Shown in pieces: positions 1-8,460 of a stretch of 64,000 nt of DNA. How positions within the stretch are numbered: position 1 is the stretch's first letter; each line of letters opens with the position of its first letter. Source of the DNA: ZC4RG20 sp963702105 (GTDB lineage: Bacteria; Pseudomonadota; Gammaproteobacteria; Steroidobacterales; Rariloculaceae); the NCBI GenBank assembly GCA_963702105.1, contig OY969712.1, positions 5,146,001 to 5,210,000 on the forward strand, written 5' to 3'. The translations under genes were made by a program, and so were the position numbers. The notes beneath the pieces are model-generated. The model was not told the DNA's origin and searched no databases. It worked only from the letters and a program-made list of their open reading frames with translations.

Positions 1-201
1 CACGCCGGCGGCATCGTGGTGCCCGGCATCCTCGAGCTCGGCCGCGAGCGCGGCGAATCGCTCGAAGCCGCGCTCGCCGCCCACGACAGCTATCGTTTTT
101 TCGATGCGTGTGATTTATTGGTGAAGACGGGACCCACAAGGACGAACGTGAACGACTTTCGGCTCATTCTCGTCGAGCCGGAAGCCGGAGAGGCTCGATG
201 A
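1..201 (+). CDS. Glycerate 2-kinase (MOFRL family), C-terminal fragment
   Basis: The reading frame is open from the first base and ends at TGA 199-201, so only about 66 C-terminal residues are present. The tail reads FFDACDLLVKTGPTRTNVNDFRLILV. This closely matches the end of the MOFRL domain of GckA/TtuD-type glycerate kinases, which usually finish TGPTGTNVNDFR. These enzymes phosphorylate D-glycerate to 2-phosphoglycerate, which feeds lower glycolysis. The stop overlaps the ATG of the pyruvate kinase gene (ATGA at 198-201), so the two are probably translationally coupled; PEP made via enolase would be the next enzyme's substrate. The N-terminal part is outside the window, so the family call rests on this tail only. 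Confidence 0.75.
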   Translation, partial: HAGGIVVPGILELGRERGESLEAALAAHDSYRFFDACDLLVKTGPTRTNVNDFRLILVEPEAGEAR

Positions 202-1652
202 TCATAGAACAGGATACGGAATCGACGCGCCGCCGCACGAAGATCGTCGCGACGCTGGGGCCTGCGACGGACGACCCGGCCGTGCTAGAGCGGCTCATCC
301 GGGCCGGGGCGGACGTGCTCAGGGTCAACTTCTCGCACGGCACGAGCGAGCAGCAGATTCAGCGGATCCGTCTCGTTCGCGAGGTCTCGGACCGGGCCGG
401 GCGCTGCGTCGCCGTCATGGGCGATCTGCAGGGGCCGAAGATCCGCATCGAGTCCTTCATGACGGGCAGCGTGAACCTGCACAACGGCCAGCCGTTCACG
501 CTCGATACGGCCATGGACCCGAAGGCCGGTGACGAGCGCCGCGTCGGCGTCGCGTATCCGAGCCTCGTGCACGACGTGGATTCGGGCGACATGTTGCTGC
601 TCGACGACGGCCACATCGTGTTCGAGGTCGAGAGCGTGCAGGGCACGGAGATCCGCTGCCGCGTCGTGCAGGGCGGGGAGCTCGCGAACAAGAAGGGCCT
701 CAACAAGCGCGGCGGCGGCCTATCGGCCCCGGCGCTGACGGACAAGGATCGCGACGACATTCGCATCGCGGCGCAGGAGGGGCTCGATTTCGTCTCGGTC
801 TCGTTCGCGCGCAACGCCGGCGACATCGAGGAGGCGCGGCAGCTGCTGCGCGCCGCCGGGGGCCACGGCTACATCGTCGCGAAGATCGAGCGCGCCGAGG
901 CCGTGCAGAACATCAAGTCCATCATCCAAGCCAGCGACGCGATCATGGTGGCGCGCGGCGATCTCGCGGTCGAGGTCGGCTATGCGGCCATGACCGGCCT
1001 GCAGAAGGGCCTGATCCGCCTCGCGCGCGCGCAGAACACGGTGTCGATCACGGCGACGCAGATGCTCGAGTCCATGATCAACCAGCATTCGCCGACGCGC
1101 GCCGAGGTTTCGGACGTGGCGAACGCGGTCATGGACGGGACCGATGCCGTCATGCTTTCTGCCGAGACTGCCGTGGGCCGCTACCCCGTTCAGGCCGTCA
1201 CGGTCATGGCCGAGCTCTGTGTCGGCGCCGAGAAGCACGAGACGTTCAGGCGGGCGGCCAACTATCGTCTCGAAGACGTCTTCGAGCACGTGGACGAGGC
1301 GATCGCGATGGCCGTCATGTACGTCGCAAACCATTTGCGTGTCAAAGCCATCATCGCCTTGACGGAGTCGGGCTCGACGACGCTCTGGATGTCGCGCGTG
1401 CGCTCCGACATCCCGATCTTCGCGTTCACGCGCCACGAGGCGACGCGGCGCCGCGTCACGTTGTATCGGGGCGTCTACCCCGTGTCTTACGACATCGTGC
1501 ACGCGGATCAGTCGCACCTGTATCAGTCGATGTTCGACGCGTTGCGGGGGACGGGCGGGCTCGAGTCCGGGGACCTCGTGCTGCTCACGAAGGGCGAGCA
1601 GCAGGGCGTGGCGGGGGCGACCAACACCATGCAGATTCTGACCGTACCGTAG
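198..1652 (+). CDS. pyk: Pyruvate kinase
   Basis: 484 residues, the usual length. It converts phosphoenolpyruvate and ADP to pyruvate and ATP, the last step of glycolysis, in the cytoplasm. Visible signatures: N-terminal TKIVATLGP and RVNFSHG, MGDLQGPKIR, the catalytic/metal segment IVAKIERAEAV...ARGDLAVEVG, and SITATQMLESM followed by PTRAEVSDVANAVMDGTDAVMLS. The C-terminal third is the regulatory domain. The ATG at 198 is preceded by GGAGAGG and overlaps the stop of the glycerate kinase gene, consistent with a small glycerate-to-pyruvate operon. The next gene is separated by a large palindromic repeat at 1670-1792. PykA-like rather than PykF-like is my impression only. Confidence 0.97.
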   Translation: MIIEQDTESTRRRTKIVATLGPATDDPAVLERLIRAGADVLRVNFSHGTSEQQIQRIRLVREVSDRAGRCVAVMGDLQGPKIRIESFMTGSVNLHNGQPFTLDTAMDPKAGDERRVGVAYPSLVHDVDSGDMLLLDDGHIVFEVESVQGTEIRCRVVQGGELANKKGLNKRGGGLSAPALTDKDRDDIRIAAQEGLDFVSVSFARNAGDIEEARQLLRAAGGHGYIVAKIERAEAVQNIKSIIQASDAIMVARGDLAVEVGYAAMTGLQKGLIRLARAQNTVSITATQMLESMINQHSPTRAEVSDVANAVMDGTDAVMLSAETAVGRYPVQAVTVMAELCVGAEKHETFRRAANYRLEDVFEHVDEAIAMAVMYVANHLRVKAIIALTESGSTTLWMSRVRSDIPIFAFTRHEATRRRVTLYRGVYPVSYDIVHADQSHLYQSMFDALRGTGGLESGDLVLLTKGEQQGVAGATNTMQILTVP

Positions 1653-1669
1653 TAACGTGTCGGGAAGGT

Positions 1670-1792
1670 GTCCCGGGCGCGTGCGCAAGAGGCACGCGAC
1701 GGGATCGCCGTGAGCCCGCTCATGGGGCTCGCCGGGCGCCCTCCCTGGCGCCCGGTGTCCCGTCGCGCGCCTCTTGCGCACGCGCCCGGGAC
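1670..1792. repeat. Composite inverted repeat, 35-nt arms with two inner hairpins
   Basis: Arm 1 (1670-1704) and arm 2 (1758-1792) are reverse complements over 35 nt with one mismatch. Between them lie two smaller inverted repeats: GAGCCC...GGGCTC (about 1712-1730) and CCGGGCGCC...GGCGCCCGG (about 1732-1754). The whole can fold into a cruciform or a three-hairpin transcript between pyruvate kinase and the patatin gene. The inner segment CGCCGTGAGCCC recurs at about 44641, so this looks like one copy of an interspersed extragenic repeat family. It may also act as a transcript-stabilising or terminating structure; there is no T-run. Confidence 0.8.
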
Positions 1793-1872
1793 GGATTGGT
1801 GAAGAATTTGGCGAGGAAAACCGAGACCGATATGCGGGGCTCACGGGAGAGGGCCTGGTTGGCTACGGCGGC

Positions 1873-3081
1873 ATGAAAGACAAGACGGCACGCAAGGTGC
1901 GGAAGGCGCTGATTCTGCCGGGTGCCGGGGCGCGGGGGGCCTATCAGGTCGGCGTCCTCAAGGCCATCGCGCAGCTGCTGCCGAGGCGCGCCGTCAATCC
2001 CTTCGCGATCATCTCGGGCACCAGCGCGGGCGCGATCAACGCGGCCGTCCTCGCGAGCCGGGCCGCGCAATTCGAGCGTGCGGTGTCGGAGATGGAGCGC
2101 GTGTGGGCGAATTTTCACGCCGAGCAGGTCTACCGCAGCGACGCGTGGACGATGCTGAAGTCGAGCCTGCATTGGCTCGCGGCGGTGACGCTCGGCGGGC
2201 TCGGCGTCCGCAATCCCGCCTCGATGCTCGACAACGCGCCGCTTCGCGAGCTGCTCGCGCGGCGCATCCCCTTCGGTTCGATCTCACGGGCCATCGACCG
2301 CGGGTACCTCGATGCGCTGGCCGTGACGGCCTCGGCGTATACGTCGGCGCAGTCGGTGACCTTCTTCCAGTCGCGCGAGCCGGTCGAGCCTTGGGTGCGT
2401 GTGCGCCGCATCGGGCGGCCGGCGCGTATCGGCATCGAGCACCTGCTGGCGAGCGCCGCCGTGCCGTTCGTGTTTGCGCCCGTCAAGCTCGGCGGCGAGT
2501 ACTACGGCGACGGTTCAATGCGGCACCGCGAGCCCTTGAGCCCGGCCATCCATCTCGGCGCCGACCGCATTCTCGTGATCGGCGGCCGCGACGAGCATCC
2601 GGACCCGGAGCCGGGCGCCGACAACGAGCCCGTGTTTCCGAGCTTCGCGCAGCTCGGCGGCTACATGCTCGATACCCTGTTTCTCGACGGGCTCTATGCG
2701 GACCTCGAGCGTCTCGCTCGCATCAACCTCATCCTCGAGCAGACCGGCACGGAGCGCCTGCCGACGCCGAGCCACGAGCTGCGGCCCATCAAGACGCTCA
2801 TCGTGCTGCCCCAGGCCGACATTCGCACCATCGCGGCGCGGCACGTCCTCGAGCTGCCGCGCGCCGTGCGTCTGCTGCTCAGGGGCCTCGGCGCGATGAA
2901 CCAGGACGGCATGCAGCTCGTGAGCTACCTGCTGTTCGAGTCCGGCTACACGCAGGAGCTGATCAGGATGGGCTTCGCCGACGCAATGGCCATGGAGGAC
3001 GATTTGCGGGCGTTTCTGTTCGAGGAGCCCATCGAAACCCTCGACGCGCCGACGTACCTCAAGCAGCAGCTCGAGAACTGA
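1873..3081 (+). CDS. Patatin-like phospholipase family protein
   Basis: 402 residues from ATG 1873. It has the patatin fold signatures: an oxyanion loop GAGARGAYQVGVL near residue 17, the nucleophile motif GTSAG with Ser at about 51, and the dyad Asp in YYGDGSMRHREPL near residue 215. These proteins are serine-Asp acyl hydrolases acting on membrane lipids; the substrate cannot be told from sequence. No signal peptide is evident, so cytoplasmic or membrane-associated. An upstream in-frame extension to 1774 would run back into the 1670-1792 repeat, so I prefer the ATG at 1873. The gene converges with mgtE across a palindromic terminator that includes both stop codons. Confidence 0.88.
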   Translation: MKDKTARKVRKALILPGAGARGAYQVGVLKAIAQLLPRRAVNPFAIISGTSAGAINAAVLASRAAQFERAVSEMERVWANFHAEQVYRSDAWTMLKSSLHWLAAVTLGGLGVRNPASMLDNAPLRELLARRIPFGSISRAIDRGYLDALAVTASAYTSAQSVTFFQSREPVEPWVRVRRIGRPARIGIEHLLASAAVPFVFAPVKLGGEYYGDGSMRHREPLSPAIHLGADRILVIGGRDEHPDPEPGADNEPVFPSFAQLGGYMLDTLFLDGLYADLERLARINLILEQTGTERLPTPSHELRPIKTLIVLPQADIRTIAARHVLELPRAVRLLLRGLGAMNQDGMQLVSYLLFESGYTQELIRMGFADAMAMEDDLRAFLFEEPIETLDAPTYLKQQLEN

Positions 3082-3186
3082 GGAAGAAGGAAAAAAACGG
3101 GTCAGAGCCCTTTTTCGGTCACGTCGCCGGCGGCACTGACGACAGCGGTCGAAAAAGGGCTCTGACCCCTTTTTCCTTCTTCCTCA
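3079..3186. terminator. Bidirectional palindromic terminator with GGGTCAGAGCCC core (locus A)
   Basis: Near-perfect inverted repeat between convergent genes: left arm about 3079-3117, right arm about 3150-3186, spacer about 32 nt. Each arm carries the core GGGTCAGAGCCCTTTTTC. The core is itself a GGG/CCC hairpin flanked by A and T tracts, so it can terminate in either direction. The arms differ by a short indel (AAAAAAAC against AAAAAG). The symmetry includes the TGA stops of both the patatin gene and mgtE plus GGAAGAAGG after each. Related copies lie at 16911, 21541 and 39815, with a remnant near 11374. Confidence 0.85.
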
Positions 3187-4542
3187 CGCCAGCACGAGCG
3201 TGCCGAGGCCGAGGAAGGCGATGAGGCCCACGCAATCGGTCACGGTCGTGAGCACGACGCCGCCCGCCAGCGCGGGGTCGATGCCGAGGCGGCGCAGGGC
3301 GAGCGGAATGCCGAAGCCCGAGACGGCCGCGCAGAGAAGGTTGATCGTGAGCGCGAGCGCGATGACGAGGCCGATCCTCCACGTGTGAAACCACCAGGTC
3401 GTGACGAGGGCCACGACCACGGCCCAGCCGATGCCGTTCAGGAACGCGACGCCGAACTCCTTGTAGAGCAGCCACAGGCGGTTCGTATGGCCGACGTGGC
3501 CGAGCGCGATGCCGCGCGTGACGAGAATCAGCGTTTGCGTGCCCGCGATGCCGCCCATGCTCGGCACGATCGGCATGAGCACCGCGAGCATGACGACCTT
3601 GGCGAGGGTGTCCTGGAACAGGCCCGCGACCCAGGCGGCCAGGAAGGCCGTCGCGAGATTGATGCCGAGCCATACCGAGCGCCGCCTGGCGCTGATGCCG
3701 ATCGGCGCGAACATGTCGTCGTCCTCGTCGAGGCCGGCCATGCTGAGCACCGAGTGGCTCGCGGCCTCCTGCATGACGTCGACGACGTCGTCGATCGTAA
3801 TGCGGCCGATGAGCTTGCCGTCCGCGTCGATGACGGCGGCCGAGACGAGGTCGAAATTCTCGAACAGCGTGACGACCTGCGAGGCCGGCGTCTCCGCGCG
3901 GATTGCCGGCGTCTCGCGGTCCATGATCGCGCTCACGACTTCGTCCGGGTCGGCCGTCAGCAGTACGGTGATGTATAGAGAGCCAAGGTAATCGCCCGTG
4001 CGGCTCACGACGAAGACAGCATCCGTCCCGGCCGGTATCTCGCGCCGCATGCGCAGGTAACGCAGCACGACCTCGACCGTCACGTCGCCGCGCACGGTGA
4101 CGGTGTCGGGGTTCATGAGCCCGCCCGCACTGTCCTCGTCGTACGAGAGCACGGCCTCGAGGCGCAGGCGGTCGCTCGAGTCGAGCGAGCGCAGCACCTC
4201 GCGGTTCAAGGTCTCGGGCAGATCGCCGATGAGGTCGGCAAGGTCGTCGAGGTCGAGACCGGCCGCGGCGGCCACGAGCTCCTCGGCGTCCATGCCGCTC
4301 ATGAGCGTGTGCCGGACTTCCTCGTTGAGCTCGACGAGCACGTCGCCCTCTTCGCTCGGATCGACGAGCTCCCAAACGAGCTCGCGCTGCGGCGGCGGCA
4401 GGGACTCGAGCAGATCGGCGATCTCGGCAGGGTTCAGCGCCGCCAAGAGCCTCGCGACCTGCCGCATCGTCCCCGACTCGAGCGCTTCGCGCAGCACGTC
4501 CAGCCGCGTCGGCTGGACGGACTCGTTCTCGGCCGTGCTCAT
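3184..4542 (-). CDS. mgtE: Magnesium transporter MgtE
   Basis: 452 residues from ATG 4542; longer upstream frames are chance openness. Domain order: an N-terminal helical MgtE-N domain (about 25-130, EIADLLESLPPPQRELVWEL), two CBS domains (about 135-255, including the AGGLMNPDTVTVRGDVTV segment), then five predicted membrane helices from about residue 285. The last region contains PIVPSMGGIAGTQTL and the helix-5 segment TDCVGLIAFLGLGTLVLA that line the pore in this family. MgtE is a Mg2+-gated channel in the inner membrane, closed when Mg2+ binds the cytosolic domains. It lies 14 nt after rapZ and is probably the last gene of the rpoN-operon side. Confidence 0.96.
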   Translation of the reverse strand: MSTAENESVQPTRLDVLREALESGTMRQVARLLAALNPAEIADLLESLPPPQRELVWELVDPSEEGDVLVELNEEVRHTLMSGMDAEELVAAAAGLDLDDLADLIGDLPETLNREVLRSLDSSDRLRLEAVLSYDEDSAGGLMNPDTVTVRGDVTVEVVLRYLRMRREIPAGTDAVFVVSRTGDYLGSLYITVLLTADPDEVVSAIMDRETPAIRAETPASQVVTLFENFDLVSAAVIDADGKLIGRITIDDVVDVMQEAASHSVLSMAGLDEDDDMFAPIGISARRRSVWLGINLATAFLAAWVAGLFQDTLAKVVMLAVLMPIVPSMGGIAGTQTLILVTRGIALGHVGHTNRLWLLYKEFGVAFLNGIGWAVVVALVTTWWFHTWRIGLVIALALTINLLCAAVSGFGIPLALRRLGIDPALAGGVVLTTVTDCVGLIAFLGLGTLVLA

Positions 4543-4556
4543 GAGACCGGCTCGCG

Positions 4557-5414
4557 CTAGCGCAGCTCGTGATGCCGCGTCTGCACGGACGGATGGTGGG
4601 CGCGCAGGCGCTCGGCCACGGCCTCGGCCATGTACACGGAGCGGTGCTGCCCCCCCGTGCAGCCGATCGCGACGGTCAGGTAGGAACGCTGAAAATCCTG
4701 GTACCGGGGTATCCACTTCTCGAGATACGCGGCGATGTCGTCGATCATCTCCTGCACGCGCGGCTCGGCGTCGAGGAACGTGATGACAGGCTCGTCGCGC
4801 CCCGTGAGCGGCCGCAGCTGCGTCTCCCAATACGGGTTCGGCAGGCAGCGCACGTCGAATACGAAATCCGCGTCGCCGGGCAGGCCGTGCTTGTAGCCGA
4901 AAGACTCGACGAGGATCGAGAGCGTCGCGGGCCGCTTGTGGCCGATGCGCTCGCGGATGAGCTCGCGGAGCTCGTAGGCCGTCGTATGCGTCGTGTCCAC
5001 GATGAGATCGGCCGTGTCGATGATCGGGCCGAGCAGCTCGCGTTCCTGCACGATCGCCTCGCGCAGGCTCACGCTCCTCGTCGAGAGCGGATGCTTGCGG
5101 CGCGTTTCGCTGAAGCGCGAGAGCAGGATCTCGTCGTCCGCCTGCAGGAACAAGATCTCGCACGCGATGCCGTCCGCACGCAGCTTTTTCGCGAGCGCGG
5201 GCAGCTGCTCGATCTCCGAAAGCCGGTTGCGCGCGTCGAGGCCGACGCACACGTCTGTCGACGTCGTGTCGCCGGCGTAAAGCACATGGTCCACGAACGA
5301 GCGCAGCAGGCCGACCGGGATGTTGTCCACGCAGTAGAAGCCGAGATCCTCGAGCAGGTGCAGCGCGACGCTCTTGCCCGACCCCGAGAGCCCGCTGATG
5401 ATGACCAGACGCAC
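4557..5414 (-). CDS. rapZ: RNase adapter protein RapZ
   Basis: 285 residues, the standard length. N-terminal Walker A GLSGSGKS (8-15), then FYCVDNIP and the C-terminal segment GCTGGQHRSVYMAEAVAERL, both typical of the RapZ/YvcJ family. In E. coli RapZ binds the sRNA GlmZ and delivers it to RNase E, linking hexosamine precursor supply to envelope synthesis; it also binds nucleotides. It sits 23 nt after ptsN, the usual rpoN-neighbour arrangement, but the NPr (ptsO) gene that often follows is absent and mgtE is there instead. Confidence 0.96.
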   Translation of the reverse strand: MRLVIISGLSGSGKSVALHLLEDLGFYCVDNIPVGLLRSFVDHVLYAGDTTSTDVCVGLDARNRLSEIEQLPALAKKLRADGIACEILFLQADDEILLSRFSETRRKHPLSTRSVSLREAIVQERELLGPIIDTADLIVDTTHTTAYELRELIRERIGHKRPATLSILVESFGYKHGLPGDADFVFDVRCLPNPYWETQLRPLTGRDEPVITFLDAEPRVQEMIDDIAAYLEKWIPRYQDFQRSYLTVAIGCTGGQHRSVYMAEAVAERLRAHHPSVQTRHHELR

Positions 5415-5437
5415 GCTGCCCGCCCGGTTCGTCGCAG

Positions 5438-5911
5438 CTAGTGCGGCGTGTCTACGGATGCGAGGTTGTCGATCAGCACCGTATACAGGCTGTCCGGATC
5501 CTCCGCGTCGCGCAGCTTCTCCTGCAGCTCCGGATTGCGCAGCCGCTTGACGAGCTCGCCGAGCTCCTTGAGATCGCCCGTCGTCGATTCCTGCGGCACG
5601 AGCAGGCCGAACAGCAGGTCCACGGGGCGCCCGTCGGGTGAGCCGAAATCGACGGGCTCGGCGAGCTTGAGGAACGCCGCGGCGCCGGCCTGGACGCCGG
5701 CCACCCGCGCATGGGGCATGGCCACGGCGTGGCCGAGCCCCGTCGAGCCGAGACGCTCGCGGTTCGCGAGACCCTCGAGCACTTCGCCCGCGCTCGGGCC
5801 TCGGGCGGCCTCCGCGAGCATCTCGCTGAGCAGATCGAGCGCGTGCTTCTTGCTGCCCGCGCTGACCTCGCAGCGCACGTTGCGCGGGTCGAGCATCGTT
5901 GTTATGTCCAT
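5438..5911 (-). CDS. ptsN: PTS IIA-like nitrogen regulatory protein (EIIA-Ntr)
   Basis: 157 residues, normal for PtsN. The phosphorylated histidine is His67 in HAVAMPHARV, corresponding to His73 of E. coli. EIIA-Ntr receives phosphate from NPr in the nitrogen-related phosphotransferase chain and regulates potassium transport and sigma-54-linked physiology rather than sugar uptake. It is in the rpoN-hpf-ptsN-rapZ block on the minus strand, 36 nt after hpf. No NPr gene is visible nearby, so its phosphodonor is encoded elsewhere or missing. Confidence 0.95.
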   Translation of the reverse strand: MDITTMLDPRNVRCEVSAGSKKHALDLLSEMLAEAARGPSAGEVLEGLANRERLGSTGLGHAVAMPHARVAGVQAGAAAFLKLAEPVDFGSPDGRPVDLLFGLLVPQESTTGDLKELGELVKRLRNPELQEKLRDAEDPDSLYTVLIDNLASVDTPH

Positions 5912-5947
5912 GGAGAATCCCGGTCGCCGGGCCGGAAGCCGCGCCTC

Positions 5948-6268
5948 TCAGCGAAGCCGATCCTTCTCGACCTCGCGTGCGTGGTGGTCGGTGACCTTTT
6001 CCTTGTGCCTCTTTACCTGCCGATCGAGCTTGTCGACCAAGCCGTCTATTGCGGCGTACATGTCCTCCTGAACGGAGTCGGCATGAATTGTACCACCGCT
6101 CAGATGAATGATCGCTTCGGCCTTGTGGATCAGCTTCTCGATCGTCAGGATGCAGCGGATATCCGTCATGTGGTCGAAATGGCGCTCGAGCCGCGCCAGC
6201 TTGGTCGCGACATAATCGCGCAGAGCGGGGGAAACGTCGATGTGATGGCCTGTGACCGTAAGCTGCAT
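5948..6268 (-). CDS. hpf: Ribosome hibernation promoting factor (short form)
   Basis: 106 residues; begins MQLTVTGHHIDVSPALRDYV and continues with HFDHMTDIRCILTIEK and HADSVQEDMYAAIDGLVDKLDRQVKRHKEK, the single-domain HPF/YfiA fold. It lacks the long C-terminal dimerisation domain of long HPF. It binds the 30S decoding region during stationary phase and promotes 100S dimers together with RMF. Start ATG 6268 is preceded by AGGAGG-like AGGAGCG. It directly follows rpoN (24 nt), the classic order. Confidence 0.95.
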   Translation of the reverse strand: MQLTVTGHHIDVSPALRDYVATKLARLERHFDHMTDIRCILTIEKLIHKAEAIIHLSGGTIHADSVQEDMYAAIDGLVDKLDRQVKRHKEKVTDHHAREVEKDRLR

Positions 6269-6292
6269 ACGCTCCTCCTGCGTTTCAGCGAC

Positions 6293-7726
6293 TCACCCCG
6301 TTAGCTTATTCCGTTTCCGATCGCTCGAGGAAGGAATGTTCAGGGCTTCCCTGTACTTCGCGATGGTGCGACGCGCCACCTTGATGCCTTCTTCCGAAAG
6401 GAGCTTCGCGATCTGGTTGTCGCTCAGGGGCTTTTCGGGGTCCTCGCCCGCGACGAGCTTGCGGATCTTCGCCCGCACGGCCGTCGAGGACTGCTCGCCG
6501 TCGTCGCTCGCAAGGTGGCTTGAGAAGAAGTAGCGGAACTCGAAGACCCCGCGCGGCGTGTGCATGTATTTGCCCGTCGTCACGCGCGAGACCGTCGATT
6601 CGTGCATCTCGATGGCCTCGGCCACGTCGCGCAGGACCATGGGCCGCATGTGCTCCTCGCCCTTCTCGAGGAACTCCGTCTGCCGCTGCACGATCGTGAG
6701 CGCGACCTTGAGCAGCGTCTCGTTGCGGATCTCGAGACTGCGAATGAGCCAGCGCGCCTCCTGCAGCTGCGTGCGCAGCACGTCGTACTCGTCGCCGCGG
6801 CCCAGCGAGCTCGCGTAAACCTGATTGACGCGCAGCTGCGGCGCGATCGAGCCGTTGAGCTCGACGACCCACTGCCCGTCGCTGCGGCGGACGAAGACGT
6901 CCGGCACGACGTACTCGGCCGCGGGTGCGTGAATCGAGGCGCCGGGCCGCGGGTGGCAGGAGCGCACGAGCACGAGCGCGTCGTCGAGCTCCTGCTCCGA
7001 GATTTTGAGCAGGCGCTTGAGCTGCGTGAACTGGTGCTCGGCCACGAGCTCGAGGTGCTCGCGTGCGATGGCGCGCGCCGTCTCGAGACCGGGCGTGGCA
7101 GGGTCGATCTGCTCGAGCTGCAGCAGGACGCATTCGCTGACCGAGCGCGACGCGACGCCGACGGGATCGAACTTCTGGATGCGTGCGAGCACGGCTTCGA
7201 TTTCGGCCTCCGAGGCGATCACCTCGGGCGCGAGCGTCTGCCGGATCACGTCCAGGTCGTCGACGAGATAGCCGTCGTCGTTGATCGCGTCGATCACGGC
7301 TTGGCCGATGGCCGTCGAGCGCGTGTCGAAGTTCTCGAGCTCGAGCTGCCAGAGCAGGTGATCGCGCAGCGTCTCCTCGGAGCGGTCGGCGTACTCGAAC
7401 GTCGTGCGCGGCTCGTTGCTGCGCGGCGCCTCGGAGGGGCCCGTCCGCTGGACGTCTTCCCACTCCGGCTCGGAGACCGCGGCGAGATCGTCGTACTCGT
7501 CGGAGCCTTCGCTGATCGGTTCCTGTTCGGGCGCCTCGGGCGCCTCGGCCTCGGCCTCGGCCGTCGCGCTCTCGTCGACCTCGAGCATGACGTTCTGGTC
7601 GAGGGCCTCCTGGATCTGGGTCTGCAGCTCCATGACCGGCAGCTGCAGCAGCCGGATGGCCTGCTGCAGCTGCGGCGTCATCGTGAGCTGCTGGCTGAGT
7701 CTGAGTTGCAGGGACGGTTTAAGCAT
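6293..7726 (-). CDS. rpoN: RNA polymerase sigma-54 factor
   Basis: 477 residues. Region I is the Gln/Leu-rich N-terminus (LKPSLQLRLSQQLTMTPQLQQAIRLLQL). An acidic Glu/Ala-rich region II covers about 50-100. The core-binding domain follows, and the C-terminus has the RpoN box ARRTIAKYRE that contacts the -24 element. Sigma-54 directs polymerase to TGGCAC-N5-TTGCW promoters and needs an AAA+ activator. Both an activator (pilR, 62641) and a matching promoter (62401) are in this window, so RpoN very likely drives pilA. It lies 8 nt after lptB in the lpt-rpoN cluster. Confidence 0.98.
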   Translation of the reverse strand: MLKPSLQLRLSQQLTMTPQLQQAIRLLQLPVMELQTQIQEALDQNVMLEVDESATAEAEAEAPEAPEQEPISEGSDEYDDLAAVSEPEWEDVQRTGPSEAPRSNEPRTTFEYADRSEETLRDHLLWQLELENFDTRSTAIGQAVIDAINDDGYLVDDLDVIRQTLAPEVIASEAEIEAVLARIQKFDPVGVASRSVSECVLLQLEQIDPATPGLETARAIAREHLELVAEHQFTQLKRLLKISEQELDDALVLVRSCHPRPGASIHAPAAEYVVPDVFVRRSDGQWVVELNGSIAPQLRVNQVYASSLGRGDEYDVLRTQLQEARWLIRSLEIRNETLLKVALTIVQRQTEFLEKGEEHMRPMVLRDVAEAIEMHESTVSRVTTGKYMHTPRGVFEFRYFFSSHLASDDGEQSSTAVRAKIRKLVAGEDPEKPLSDNQIAKLLSEEGIKVARRTIAKYREALNIPSSSDRKRNKLTG

Positions 7727-7734
7727 CGTGCTCG

Positions 7735-8460
7735 CTACAGGGAGAACCCTTCTCCCAAGTAAATCTCCCGGACGCTCTGGTTCGACAGAATTTCGCTCGG
7801 TGAGCCCGAGGCCATGAGCTCGCCATTGTTCAGGATATATGCGTAGCCGCAGATTCCAAGTGTCTCTCTGACATTGTGATCGGTGATCAGCACGCCGATG
7901 CCGCGGTGGCTCAGGTGGCGGATGATGCGCTGGATGTCGAGCACCGAGATCGGGTCTACGCCGGCGAACGGCTCGTCCAGCAGCACGAACTTGGGCTCCG
8001 CCGCGAGCGCCCTCGCGATCTCGACGCGCCGCCTCTCCCCGCCCGAAAGGCTGAGGCCGAGGCTGTCACGGACATGGCTGATGTGCAGCTCCTCCATGAG
8101 CTCCTCGAGCATGGACTGGCGCGCCGCGCGGTCGAGGTCCTTGCGCATCTGCAGGATTGCGCGGATGTTGTCGGCCACAGTGAGCTTGCGGAAGACCGAC
8201 GCTTCCTGCGGCAGATACCCGAGCCCGAGCCGGGCGCGCCGGTGCACGGGCAAGCGCGTGACATCCCGGCCGTTCAAAATAATGCGGCCCCGATCGCAGC
8301 CGATGAGGCCGACGATCATGTAGAACGCCGTCGTTTTGCCTGCGCCGTTCGGCCCGAGCAGGCCCACGACGTCGCCGCTCTCGAGCCCGAGGGACAGGTC
8401 GTTCACGACCTGCCGCGCGCGATAGCGTTTCGCGATTTCGATGGCTTCGAGCCTGCTCAT
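7735..8460 (-). CDS. lptB: LPS export ABC transporter ATP-binding protein LptB
   Basis: 241 residues. Walker A GPNGAGKT near residue 36, ABC signature LSGGERRR, Walker B FVLLDEPFAGVDP, and the family-typical GLGYLPQEASVFRKLTV. LptB powers extraction of LPS from the inner membrane by LptFG, handing it to LptC and LptA. Its start codon overlaps the lptA stop by 4 nt (ATGA, 8457-8460), and rpoN follows 8 nt later. LptFG are encoded elsewhere. Confidence 0.98.
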   Translation of the reverse strand: MSRLEAIEIAKRYRARQVVNDLSLGLESGDVVGLLGPNGAGKTTAFYMIVGLIGCDRGRIILNGRDVTRLPVHRRARLGLGYLPQEASVFRKLTVADNIRAILQMRKDLDRAARQSMLEELMEELHISHVRDSLGLSLSGGERRRVEIARALAAEPKFVLLDEPFAGVDPISVLDIQRIIRHLSHRGIGVLITDHNVRETLGICGYAYILNNGELMASGSPSEILSNQSVREIYLGEGFSL